Positions 15,318-26,100 of a DNA stretch of 33,239 nucleotides are shown piece after piece. The notes below the pieces were generated by a model. It was not told where the DNA came from. It was given only the letters and a program-made list of their open reading frames with translations, and searched no databases. The DNA comes from an uncultured Thermoguttaceae bacterium (GTDB lineage: Bacteria > Planctomycetota > Planctomycetia > Pirellulales > Thermoguttaceae), in assembly GCA_934725735.1 (NCBI GenBank), contig CAKVCP010000011.1:1-33239 (forward strand), read 5' to 3'. How positions within the stretch are numbered: the stretch's first letter is position 1; every line of letters begins with the position of its first letter. The position numbers were made by a program, and so were the translations under genes.

Positions 15318-16121
15318 ATGAAACTAGAACTCAAGGTCGTTAGCGGTTCGCGTTCGGGTCTGGTGATCCCGATCACGATTCCGCAGTTCATGATCGGACG
15401 GGCTGAAGATTGCCAACTCAAGCCTAGAAGCGAACTTATCAGTCGTTATCATTGCGCGATACTTTCCGAGCCTTCCTACGTCGCCGTCCGCGATTTGGGA
15501 AGCAAAAACGGGGTCTACGTCAACGGCGAGAGAATCGGCGTCGAACAAGAGCTCAAGAACGGCGACAAACTCGCCATCGGCCCCCTCGAGTTTCAGGTGG
15601 TTCTGACCTCCGACGCTCCGGAACCGCAACCCGCGCAGCCCGCGCCCGCGCCTCAGCAGTCGCATGAAAGCGTCGCCGACGTCGTCGCGCGCATCGTCGC
15701 AGAGAGCTCCGCGCACAAGCGCGCCTCCCACCCAGCGGCTCCCGCGCCTCAACCTGCGGCTCCCGCGCCTCAACCAGCGGCTCCCGCGCCTCAACCTGCG
15801 GCTCCCGCGCCTCAACCTGCGGCTCCCGCGCCTCAACCTGCGGCCCCCGCGCCTCAGCCTGCGAAGCCCGAGCCCAAACCCGCCAAGCCCTCTTCCGGCG
15901 ACGCTGAAGAAGATCTCGCCGACTGGCTCCTCGGAGACGACGACGACGTCTCCGAAGAAACCGCCACGATTCAGACCGCCATGGAAGAGCTCGACCTTCC
16001 GTACACTCCTCAAGAGGCGAAGACGGAAGAGCCGAAGCAGGAGAAGCCTAAAAACTCCGTTCCCAATTCGAGCGACGCCGCCGCGAATCTCCTTAAAAAC
16101 TTCTTCAAAGGCGGTCGTTGA
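15318..16121 (+). CDS. FHA-domain protein with Pro/Ala heptad repeat
   Basis: A 267-residue cytoplasmic protein. Residues 1-96 form a forkhead-associated domain, which binds phosphothreonine peptides: GR at 27-28, SRYH at 42-45 and the DLGSKNGVYVNG block at 59-70 are the conserved binding-loop residues. A linker (VADVVARIVAESS) is followed by six perfect copies of PAAPAPQ (about residues 139-180), then an acidic segment (DWLLGDDDDVSEE) and a C-terminal amphipathic piece ending NLLKNFFKGGR. No membrane helix. Its partner is presumably a Thr-phosphorylated protein or a Ser/Thr kinase, none of which is in the window. It has its own promoter and terminator, and lies just upstream of the giant membrane-anchored genes; a functional link is not shown. 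Confidence 0.87.
   Translation: MKLELKVVSGSRSGLVIPITIPQFMIGRAEDCQLKPRSELISRYHCAILSEPSYVAVRDLGSKNGVYVNGERIGVEQELKNGDKLAIGPLEFQVVLTSDAPEPQPAQPAPAPQQSHESVADVVARIVAESSAHKRASHPAAPAPQPAAPAPQPAAPAPQPAAPAPQPAAPAPQPAAPAPQPAKPEPKPAKPSSGDAEEDLADWLLGDDDDVSEETATIQTAMEELDLPYTPQEAKTEEPKQEKPKNSVPNSSDAAANLLKNFFKGGR
15732..15857 (+). repeat. Six 21-bp tandem repeats (PAAPAPQ)
   Basis: Six consecutive 21-bp units encode PAAPAPQ. Units differ only by a few silent third-position changes (cca/cct, gct/gcc, caa/cag). Near-identity at DNA level points to recent expansion by slippage or unequal crossing-over. Confidence 0.9.
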
Positions 16122-16168
16122 GTATTCCGTCCTTCTCCCGCTTGGAATCTGAATTCGTCTGAACAGAG

Positions 16169-16206
16169 GCGAACGCTAGACATTGCGTCGGCGTTCGCTT
16201 TTTTTT
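16169..16206 (+). terminator. Intrinsic terminator after the FHA gene
   Basis: GCGAACGC (16169-16176) pairs perfectly with GCGTTCGC (16191-16198), followed by eight T. It separates the FHA gene from the giant pair. Confidence 0.88.
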
Positions 16207-16308
16207 GCCTTCTGCAAACGTTAAAAGCGGCAAATCTCTTCTTACTGTCATGACTCCGTTTTTGGGGCGATTCTCTTCTGGAAAAATGCCGCGTCTTTCC
16301 TTTTTTGC

Positions 16309-16337
16309 TTGCTAAATTTAGATAATCTTGGTAAAAT
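16309..16337 (+). promoter_or_regulatory. Possible promoter for the giant gene pair
   Basis: TTGCTA (16309-16314) and TAAAAT (16332-16337) are 17 bases apart, in an AT-rich stretch about 35-65 bases before the first giant gene. Confidence 0.4.
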
Positions 16338-16375
16338 AAAGAAAATGCGCTCTTAGTAAAAGAAAAAGAGCGCGC

Positions 16376-19300
16376 ATGCAACTATTATTTGAATTAACGA
16401 GGAATATCGTGACAAGGCGCAGCAGACTCTCTCTGACGGAAAACGTCCTTCGATCGACGCGCGCGTTACGCGTTGGCGCCGCGATTTTCCTATGCCTATT
16501 TACGAGCGTCTCTTTCTCGTTCGCGCAAACGGCCTCTTCCGCGTCGCGTCCCGACGAAAAGCCGACCTTCTGGCTCGTCGACGAAAACGGCTCGTGGCGC
16601 GCCCCACTCCCGAACTGGACCCTCGAAGAGGTCATGCGCATCGTCGACTCCAACAAGGAGACGGAGACCGCGTCCCCGTGGGCGATTCAGTCTCTCGACG
16701 CGACGGGTAGCGTCGAAGGAGGCGTCGCCCGACTCTTCATTACGATGACGATTAGCGTCGCCGACGGCGTCGTCCGCGCCCCCCTGGGGATGCGCGAAGG
16801 CGTTTATCTGCCGACCCCGGAAGCCGAGGCGTCGGGGGACGCGAAGAACGCCGGGTTCCATTATCGCGGTCCGGGCGCCTGCGTCTTGGATATCGATCGC
16901 GAGACGGGGGAATACGTCGCTCTCTTCGACACGGTTCCCGTTCCTGAGGAAGAGCGCGTTCCGGCGACGGAAGAGTCTCCCGACGAAGCGTCCGAGAACG
17001 CCCCAGTCGACGCCGATTCTTCGATAGACGCCGCGACGCGCGAGTCGCGCCCGCGCGGAAGGCTTCGCCCCAATTTTTACGAACTCGAATTAGAATTATG
17101 CTTTCCCGTGGAGCGCGTCGGGTATTCCGATTCGGACGAGGACGCGCAGTGGAGCTTCGCGGCGAGTTTTCCCCCTTCGCTCCATTCTCAGTTGACCCTT
17201 GAAATTCCGACGTCGGACGCGACGATCAGCGCGGTGAAGGGCGCTGCGGCGGACGCGCCGACGACGATGAGCGAGTCGTCGTCGGAACTTAAACTTCGCG
17301 GTCTCGGACGCGCGGGGGAACGCGTTGAGTTCTCGTGGCGTCCTGATCGTCGTCGCGCGACGGCGAATCGCGAGGAGACGAAGGCGGTTTGTCAGGTCGA
17401 AGACGCGTCGATCGTCGCGGAGCTCGACGCGCGCGGCGTCAACTTTGACGCGACGCTTCCCGTGCGCGTCTTTGGCGGCGATTCCGACGTTTTTCTCGTC
17501 GAACTTCCTCCCGACGCGACGCTAGTTCCCGAGAGCGTCTCCGCGTCCGGTTCCAACGGCGCCTCGTATGAAACGCTCAGCGCGCGCGAAATTCCCGCGG
17601 ACGAATCGCTGGGGCGCCTTCAGGGAAAAGTCGTGGAGATTCGTCTTGCGCAGCGCGTCTCCGTCGCGACGCTGCGTCTCAAGGCGACCGCCGTCGCGAC
17701 GGAGACGGAGCAGGGCGTCAACGCGCGGCGTCCGGTTCGCGCCCTCGCGGGCTTCAGCGTCGTCGGCGCTCAGAAACAATTTGGGCAACTCAAGGTCACG
17801 CGCGCGCAAGACGCCGACTTTGACGTCACCCCGATTTACGGCGCCTCCACCGTCCTCGACGCCAGCGTCCCCGACGGTTCCGAGATCTACTCCTTCTTCT
17901 CGCAACCCTACTTGCTCCTCGCCGAGGCGTTCGAGCGCGAGACCGTCGTCGATGCGCGACCCGAATACCTCATGCGCGTCGGAAACGACGAACTCCGACT
18001 TCGCGCGCGATTCCAGTTTTCCGTCTACGGCTCGAAGCTGCGCGAACTCAAGTTGCGACGCAACGGCTGGCGATTGGCGAAGGTGCTCGATTCGCAAAAC
18101 TTCATAAATCAGGAAGGCGTGATTCCGTCGAACGATCGCGGAGAGGCCGTCTTCCCGTTGGCGAGTCCGTCGGACGGCGAGATTCTCCTCGAAGTCGAAC
18201 TCACGCACGACGTGGAGAAGATCGACGACGCGTCGGCGCGTTTCCAGATCGCGCTCCCTTTCCCGATTGCGGCGCGAGTCGAGCCCGGTTCCGTCGTCGT
18301 CTTGCCCGACGCGGACGCGGAGCTTGCGCCCGGTTCCGTCGCGTTTACGGAACTGTCGCGCAAAACGGCGCGCGCCTTCTCTCTCAAGCTCGAGATACCC
18401 TCCGACGCCCGAAAGACCCCCGCGTATTACCAGACCGCGCTCGCGGCTCCCGGCGATCCTGATCCTACCTTCGCCGCAACGATACGGCGCCTGAGTCAGG
18501 AAATTTGGGTGGAGGCGAAGACGGGCGCGACCCTCGACGAAAAGGGCGCTTTCCGCGTCAACGAAACTCTTGAATACCGTATAGAAAACGAGCCGATCGA
18601 ATCCTTCGCGTTCCAAGGGAGCGCGCGTCTCTTCGACGCGATTCGCGATCGCGGCGTCAAATGCTTCGTCGACGGAAGACCTCAGAATCTGATCCTCGAC
18701 GCGCCCAACCCGATAGCCAACGGCGCGGGGAGCGCGACCGCCGAGGGGGATTCGGCGCCTAAGCCCCTCGATTTCGAGACGTGCCGCGTCAAACTCGACG
18801 CGCCGAAGATCGGAGAATGCGTCGTTCTCCTGCAATATGATCTCGATTCGATCGATATGCGCGAAGGGTTGACGAATCAAGTGCGCGTCGAACTCTTCCA
18901 GCCTCTCAAAGACGAAAACGACATGCCTTTCGTCTCCAACGTTCTCACGATTTCCGCGCCCGTCGGGTTGGGCCTCTCCTACGCCGGGACGGGACGCGCG
19001 CCTAAGTCGGCGGAATCCGACGGAGGGGACGATCCGTTCCAGACGCTTTGGGAGGTCGAGCCGCGCCGCTATTCCGACGACGGTAAGACGGAGTCGATTC
19101 GTTGCACGTCCCTCGCCGCGGAGTATAACGCGCGTTTCAGCGCCGCGCTCGACACGCGCGGACAAGCGCTCGTCGCCGTCGATCGCGCGTGGATTCAGTC
19201 CTGGTTCTCCAAGAATAGCCGACTCGATCGCGTCGTCTGGAAGATGGAATGTCGCCGCGATTACGTCGACGTCAAGCTTCCCGAACGTTGCGTCCCCGAC

Positions 19301-20146
19301 CGCGTCGCCGTCTCTGTCAACGACGAGCGTCTCCCCATAGGGAGCGATTCCCGCAAGGGGGTCGTTTTCCACGATCGCGCCGTGCGCATCCCTCTCGAAC
19401 AATACCGTCAGAAGGGGGAAGTCGTCTTGGAAATATGTTACGCGCTCCCCTCAGAGAAGGATAGTCGCGGTAAACTCGTCGTCGATTTCCCCGATTTCAA
19501 CGTCGATTCCGTCTGGATTCGCCGTATATACTGGCAGACGATCTTCGGACGCAAAGACACTGTGATCGTCGATCCGAAAGAGTGGACGCCCGAATTTGTC
19601 GTGAAACGCGGCGTCGGAATCGGCTCCTTCTTCTATCACCGCATCCCGACGATGACTCAAGAGGAGCTTTGCAACTGGAGCGGCGCGGCGCCGCGCGAAC
19701 CGATTCCGCAAGAGGCGAACGTCTACCTCTATAGTCGTTTCTGCCAGACGCCCTCCCACTCGGACGACCCCGCCGCCGCGCCGGGGATGAAGCCCGCGCG
19801 TACCGAGCCGACCCTCAAACGCGCCCGACTTTACGTCGCGAGTCGTTCGATCCTCGTCCTCGTCGGAAGTTCCCTCGCGCTGTTTTTAGGATTGGCGATC
19901 TTGTACTTGCAAAGTTTTAACGCGCGCGTCGCCCTCGTCATGCGCGGAGCGCTCCTCGTCGTCTCTTTGCTTGCGGTCGTATGCGCCTCCATGCGCCCCT
20001 TGCTCGCCCTACTTTTCCTGCAAACCGCCGTCGCGGGAATCGTCGTTACGGTTCTCGCCGCCCTCCTCAACGTTTGGATCGCGCGCTCCGAGAAGAACGC
20101 AGCAAGAATCGACGCCGTCGCCGACGCCGAGAAAAAACATAACTGA
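16376..20146 (+). CDS. Giant secreted, membrane-anchored beta-rich protein of unknown function (module 1)
   Basis: I do not recognise this 1256-residue protein. It has a signal peptide (basic start, core VGAAIFLCLFTSVSFSFAQ, cut near residue 51), a motif PTFWLVDENGSW at about 63-74, then some 1080 residues of beta-strand-like sequence rich in Asp, Glu, Arg and Val without a known catalytic motif. Three membrane helices follow near 1158-1181, 1185-1205 and 1209-1235, then a short charged tail. Most of the protein should face the periplasm or cell surface. An alternative GTG start at 16409 has a better ribosome site (GAGGA 5 bases upstream) and would keep the signal peptide. The next gene begins 28 bases after the stop, so they likely form an operon. 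Its N-terminal order of elements recurs twice in that neighbour, suggesting tandem duplication. Confidence 0.8.
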   Translation: MQLLFELTRNIVTRRSRLSLTENVLRSTRALRVGAAIFLCLFTSVSFSFAQTASSASRPDEKPTFWLVDENGSWRAPLPNWTLEEVMRIVDSNKETETASPWAIQSLDATGSVEGGVARLFITMTISVADGVVRAPLGMREGVYLPTPEAEASGDAKNAGFHYRGPGACVLDIDRETGEYVALFDTVPVPEEERVPATEESPDEASENAPVDADSSIDAATRESRPRGRLRPNFYELELELCFPVERVGYSDSDEDAQWSFAASFPPSLHSQLTLEIPTSDATISAVKGAAADAPTTMSESSSELKLRGLGRAGERVEFSWRPDRRRATANREETKAVCQVEDASIVAELDARGVNFDATLPVRVFGGDSDVFLVELPPDATLVPESVSASGSNGASYETLSAREIPADESLGRLQGKVVEIRLAQRVSVATLRLKATAVATETEQGVNARRPVRALAGFSVVGAQKQFGQLKVTRAQDADFDVTPIYGASTVLDASVPDGSEIYSFFSQPYLLLAEAFERETVVDARPEYLMRVGNDELRLRARFQFSVYGSKLRELKLRRNGWRLAKVLDSQNFINQEGVIPSNDRGEAVFPLASPSDGEILLEVELTHDVEKIDDASARFQIALPFPIAARVEPGSVVVLPDADAELAPGSVAFTELSRKTARAFSLKLEIPSDARKTPAYYQTALAAPGDPDPTFAATIRRLSQEIWVEAKTGATLDEKGAFRVNETLEYRIENEPIESFAFQGSARLFDAIRDRGVKCFVDGRPQNLILDAPNPIANGAGSATAEGDSAPKPLDFETCRVKLDAPKIGECVVLLQYDLDSIDMREGLTNQVRVELFQPLKDENDMPFVSNVLTISAPVGLGLSYAGTGRAPKSAESDGGDDPFQTLWEVEPRRYSDDGKTESIRCTSLAAEYNARFSAALDTRGQALVAVDRAWIQSWFSKNSRLDRVVWKMECRRDYVDVKLPERCVPDRVAVSVNDERLPIGSDSRKGVVFHDRAVRIPLEQYRQKGEVVLEICYALPSEKDSRGKLVVDFPDFNVDSVWIRRIYWQTIFGRKDTVIVDPKEWTPEFVVKRGVGIGSFFYHRIPTMTQEELCNWSGAAPREPIPQEANVYLYSRFCQTPSHSDDPAAAPGMKPARTEPTLKRARLYVASRSILVLVGSSLALFLGLAILYLQSFNARVALVMRGALLVVSLLAVVCASMRPLLALLFLQTAVAGIVVTVLAALLNVWIARSEKNAARIDAVADAEKKHN

Positions 20147-20174
20147 TACCACTCATTCGCGTAAACTTGAAACC

Positions 20175-23100
20175 ATGACTCCGTTGAAGCTTGTCCTTAT
20201 GCCGCTGCGCGCCTTCTGCGTGATCCTTGCCGTCGGCCTCTTCGCGGACGTCATGCGCGCTCAAGACCTATATTCTAGCGGCAATTCCAATTCGACATCG
20301 TCCGCAAACGTCTCCCTCGAGGAGTTCCCGCGCCTCGACGGCTCAAACTCCGCCCCGTTCTTGCCCGAGCCGACCCCCGCGCCGACCTTTGAGAAGAAGA
20401 ACCCCAAAGCCTCTTCCGAATCCGACGCCGATTCATTCCCCGGCTACCGCTTTTGGATGGTGCCTCAAGCGTCCGTCGATCATTGGCCGTGGGGGGGAGG
20501 GAAGTATCTCCCGATCGAATCCTCCGCCTTCAAAGAATGGCAGAGGACGACGCGACTTCGCGCGCAACTCGACGATTACGTCGGCGGTAAGAGCTTTTCC
20601 GGGGTCGTCTCCAATCTGACCCTCGACGCGACCTTCGACGGCGTATCACTCTCGGGAGTCGCGCGTCTCAAGACGGACGCCGTCGCGTTGCAAAACGGCA
20701 AGGGGCCCGACTTTAACACGCCGCCGCTCCCCGATTTCGCCCTCGCCGTCTCCTATTCCGACGACGAGAAGAAAGACCCACTCGATCTCCTCGCGTCCTA
20801 TTCCGACGGGCTGACCTATCTTCCGAACGCCGAAACGCGCGAACGCGTCTTCAACTGGTCGTTGCGCGGAAAAACGGAATCTTCCGACGCTACGTCCTTC
20901 AATTTCGACTTCCGTTCCGTCCTCTCCGCCGAACTGATCTTGCGCGTCGACCCCGCGATGCGAATCGACGCGACCGGCGCGATCGTCTTCCCCCTGCCGC
21001 AAGACGAAGGGGAGGAGAGCGGCGGTAAGCGCGGGTGGCGCGTCCTCTTCAACGGGGGAACGGCGACGAAGTTGACGATTTATCGACAAGCCGCCGCAGA
21101 TTCCGCCGTCAGAAAGATCGGTTTTCGACAGTCTTCGTCGTACAAAATCGCGCTCGTGGGCGTCGAAGCGTCGTCGCGTTTTGACTTCGAGACGAGCAAG
21201 GGAGTTCCCGCTGAAGTCGATTTGATCCTCGAGCCGGGGCTTTCGCTCCTTTCGCTCGAGTGGGGAAGCGCCGTCGACTTGCGCCCGACGGAGACGACGA
21301 CCGATCCCGACGGATCGACGCGCGTTCACGTTCGCGCCCCCTTTGACGCGTCGACGGATCTCGGAGCCCTTCGCGCGACCCTCTTCGCGCCCCTGTGGAT
21401 CGGCGAAAAGAGACTCCCGACGATTCGCATGGAGGCGTCGAATCTCGAATGGCGCGAATCGATCTTGCGCGTCGGAATTCAAGAGCCTCTCGCGCTGACT
21501 CGCGCGGTTCCCGTCGACGCGGTTCAGGCGCGCGATACGAGCCGCGCGCGCGCCGAAAACCAGGGCGTCGCCGTCTTTAAGCTCTTTAAGCCCGACGCGT
21601 CCGTCAATCTCTCCGTCCGGCGGCCTGAGGCTCGGCCTGCGTTCGACAGCGCCACGGATTCTTATTTTTCGTCGAACGAAGTTTCCGCGAAGACGACCCT
21701 CTTCCTCGACCTCAACGGCCAAGATTGGCGACGCGTTCTCATTCCCGTCGCCGAAGGGTGGGACGTCGATTCCGTTCAAGCCGCGCAGGACGGCTCTCTC
21801 ACCTGGTCGCGCACGAACGGTCAAGCGCGCGATCTATGCCTCTCCTTTAAGAATCCTCCCGAGTCGGGCGCGACGCGCGTCCTCGTCTCCGCGCGGTATA
21901 TCAATCCGATCGAAGAACGCGCCCTCGTCGACCGCTTTTCGCCCGTCGATCTCTCCGCCGTTCTAGTCGGCGCCCACGCCCTCTCGATTCGCACCGATTC
22001 CTCCTTCCAAGCGCGTCTCACGACTGCCGACGGCAAGCCTCTTACGCCGCGCAAAGTCGAGCCAAAATGCCTCTTTAGCGAATCGCAGCTCCGCGAAGCG
22101 ACTCCGCTCGATCCGGGCGCCGCGCGTCTGTGGATCGGCGATCAGACCGTCGGACTCTACGCGAATCTTGAAAACGTGCGCTCGAACTATTCGATCGCCG
22201 CGTCATGTCGCGCTCTCGTCGACTCCGACTCCATCCGCGAAACGTGGAAGTTGCGCTGCGCTCCCGTCGCGGGGATGCGCGTCGACCGCGTCGTCTTCTT
22301 CGTCATGCCCGCGCGACAAAGTCCCGGCGAAGAAGAATCCGAGTCCGCCTACAACGGCTTTTTCTACGAAGATTACGCCTGGTCCTGGTCGACCGCAAAC
22401 GAGCCCGACCGCGTCTACGAAGCGATCCCCCTTTCGCGCGAAGAAGCCGCCGCCGTCCGCGCTCCCGCCGGCGCCGACGCCTACGAAATCAAGCTCGCTA
22501 CAACGCGAAGCGTTCCCTTCGAACTCAATCTTTTCCTCTACGCCCCGACGCAAACCGATCGCCGCGTTCCTCTCGTCTTCTTCCCCGACGCCGACGCTCC
22601 TTCCGTCGAATTCGTCGTCGAGGCGCCGCCTCGAGTCCTCTTCAAGACCCGAGCGACCTCCCTCGTCGAGACGACCGCCCCTATTCAGACGCAAGAGACC
22701 GCCGCGACGTTGAGAAAAGCGTTTCGTTACGACCCGACCGCCGTCTTTTCTGTCGACGCCGAAGCCGAAATCGCCGAGCGCGCCTCAAAACAAGGGGACG
22801 AATCCGACGGAAAGAACGCCCCGCGTCCCGCTCTCTACGCCTCAAATTCCGCTATTCCCTCTCTCGAACTCTTCATCCTCGACAACGCCGAATCAAAAGG
22901 AAGCGGCGCGCTTTCGAGCAACTCCTTATGCTGGTTCCAGAACGTCGATTCTTACTATCAGGTCGAGGGAGCCGTCAACCACTGCGCCACCTTCTACCTC
23001 GAGAATCGCGGCAGAAGCTCCATTCGTATCCTCTTGACGATCCCTGCGAGCAAAAGGCGCGACGCCCTCTCTCAAGACCTCGCCAATACGCCAACCGACG

Positions 23101-26100
23101 ACGAATACCTTCCCGACCCGCGACGCGACGAAGCGCTCTCCAATCCCGACTTCTTCAATCCCGAATACGGGAACGTCGACGACTGGACTTACGTCTCGAG
23201 CGGCCCCGTTTATCGCGGCGTCAACGCCGTATGGGCCGACGACGAACGCGCCCCGTGGACGTTATGGCGCATCCCCCCCGCACCGGACGGCTCTGAACGA
23301 TACGCCGTCGACGTCAGACTCCTCGCCAAGAAAAGACTACTCCGACTCGAATTTGACTTCCGCGACGAATACGACGAACCTCTCGGCTCCGGTCAGCTGA
23401 TTCGCCCGATCCGCATCGAATGCGACGTTCCCGTCCTCTCCGGCGTCTGGAACGCCTGGTTCCCGCCTCAATATCAGGCGCGGCGGCGTTATTTCGCGAA
23501 CGCGAGCGCGCGCCCCGGACTCATTGCGCGCGCCAAAAATCTCGTCAACTCCGCATTCTTCTCCTTCCGCGACAAAGAGGAGATCAAAACGATCGCCGAC
23601 CGATTCGCTTCGCGCTTAGGGAATGATTTCGCCCTACGGTTCGCGATCGGAGAGTCGCGGCGCTTTGAAACCCCCGCGTCCCTTCCCGTTTCGTCTTCTT
23701 CCGCAGAGAATTCAGCGGGAACGCCCGAATCTGAAAAAAGCGCGGCGCGCTCCTTCAGCGGCGCCGCGCTAGCGCCCGCGACGTGGGGCGACGTCGTCGG
23801 TTCGCCGTCTTTGGTCGCTTCACTCTTCGCGCCTCCTGCCGCAGAAAGACGCAACAGCCCCTTTGAAAACGACGATAAGAAAAAACAAGAGCCCCCTCAA
23901 GAAGGGATCGATTCGCCTTTCGGAAGAATCAAACTTTCACGCGTCGAAACGTCTCTCCTCGTCGATCGATACGCCCTCGCGTGCGTCGGAGTCTCCCCCG
24001 CGACCCTCTTGCCGACCGTCGACGAGACCGAGCCGATCGAACGCGCCAACAGAATCTTCGAAGAGTCCGCGCTCATACTCCTCTTCGTCGCTCCCGACCT
24101 CGCCGTCGTGACAACCTGCGACGTCTTGATTCGTCAGTTCGACGTCGCGTTCGAAAACGTCAACGGCTCCTCGATATACCGCGTCGTTTCCGCCGCCGAC
24201 GCCAGAAGACTCCGCTTTGAGATCGCCGATCCCGCGACGCGCCGATACCTTCGACCCGCCGAATGGAAATCGCAACGCGCTCAGATCAGTCCCTGGGCGC
24301 TCGCCTCCGCCGCTCGGCAAGTTCCCTTCGTTCAGGGATGGACTCTCGTCTCGACTCCCTTTGGAAGAATTGGGGAAGGGGTGTATATTGTGAACCGTTA
24401 CCTCTTGGTCGCCTGCTCGTTCTTCGGCCTCGTCGCCTACGTCCTTTTCATCTGGAAACGATCCTTCGCGACCCCGCGATTCCTCATCGGCTCGATGGGC
24501 GTCTCTCTGGCGATCCTCTGCGCCGCGCGATATGAAATGGAAGCGCTCGCAACCGGCGCGTTTGTCGGCGCCGCCGGACTCTTCCTACTCAATTTCGCGC
24601 GCGTCTTCGCATCTGCTCCCGCGCGAAAGAAGACCGCAGACTCCAAGAACTCCCTTGACGACGCCAAGAGAGACAGGAAGAAAAAGAAACGTTTCCTCTG
24701 CGGTCTCTTCCTTCGCGGCGACAAAAAGACCCAAACGCCTCCTCCTGCGCCCGTCCTTCGCGAACCGAGCGTTTCCGAAGAGGGGTTTGTCGACTTGAAG
24801 AATATGACCCAAGAAGAGTTGAACTACGTCCGTTACGGTTCGGAGGGGAATCCCCCCTTAAAGGGCAGGGAAGGGCGCGTCATGCCGATTCTGCTCGTCG
24901 CGATCCTCATGACTCTCGCGTCCCTTGGCGTCGTCGCGAATTCTCTCCGCGCCGCCGCGCCCAGCGACGACTATCGCGAACCGTTTCGCGTCTTTGTTCC
25001 CACCGACGAAAAGAATCGCCCCACCGGCGAATACTACTGGGTCGACTCCGCTTTCTACGACAAAATTCGCGCCGATTTACGCCAGCGTCCGCGCGAACGA
25101 TCGTGGCGCGTCGTCGACGCACTCTATGAAGGCGTCGTCAATTACAATAGCTTTAGCGACACAACGACCCTCTTCAGCCTCAAAGCGACCTATCTCGTCG
25201 TCCTCGACGAGCCTGCCGTTACGATCTCCCTACCCGCCGTTCAACTCGCCTCCGAGGGGGGCGCAAGGTTCGACAAACAGACGATCCCCGCATCGTATGG
25301 CGAAGACGGAAAAGAAATCTTCTTCGAGCTCCAAGCGGCTCCCGGCCCCCATGTCCTCGAACTCGCTTTAGCGCCGCCTCAGTTCTTCGAGATAACCTCG
25401 AAACTCGCGATCCCGATCCTTCCCGTCCCCTCCGCGCGTCTCGAACTCGACGTCTCCGCCGACGTCCCCGCTCTTGATTCTCCGACCGCGCTGGGCAAGG
25501 TCGAGCGCACCGCGCGCCGTTTCTCCGCCGAACTCGGGCCCGTCGACTCGCTCTCACTCGTCAAATTCGACTCCGGGAAAACGTCCGAAAAAGCGGAGCT
25601 CGACGTCGAACAATATATGCTCATGCGCCCGCGCGCGGCGCAAACCGACCTGCGCGCCGAATTGCGATGTCAAGCGATCGGCGGCAAGATCGACGCGGTC
25701 GAGATCCTCTGCGATCCCGCCTTCTCCTATTCGGGGTTCTGTCGCTGCGATTCTGCGGAGATCGAGAGCGTCGAGGCGCCGACCGCGCGAAACGCCGCGA
25801 TGCGCATCGCTTTTAAGGAACCCGTCGCGGGAGCCTTCATTCTGAATTTGGATTTCGTCGCGCGAAACTTCGCGGGGGTCGGCGCGATTCCGTTGCCGCG
25901 AATCGCCGCGAAGGACGCGCGAGTCGTGAAGAATTGGCTCGCCGTGGCGCCGGAATCGGACGTGTTTTGCGCGACGCCGAACGCGTCGACGGAGCTGATC
26001 GCGCCTTTCCTCTCGACGTGGGGAAGCGTCGACGCGAAGATCGTCGGCGCGTACGACCTCGGCGCGGCGCCTCTCGACGTTCCCGCCATTTCCGCGTCCC

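Noticed and set aside
17522..19402. Long open frame of 626 codons on the minus strand, opposite the first giant gene
   Set aside because: It is a shadow caused by GC-rich third positions; the plus-strand frame has a signal peptide, membrane helices and homologous modules, while the antisense frame is Arg/Glu-rich without structure.
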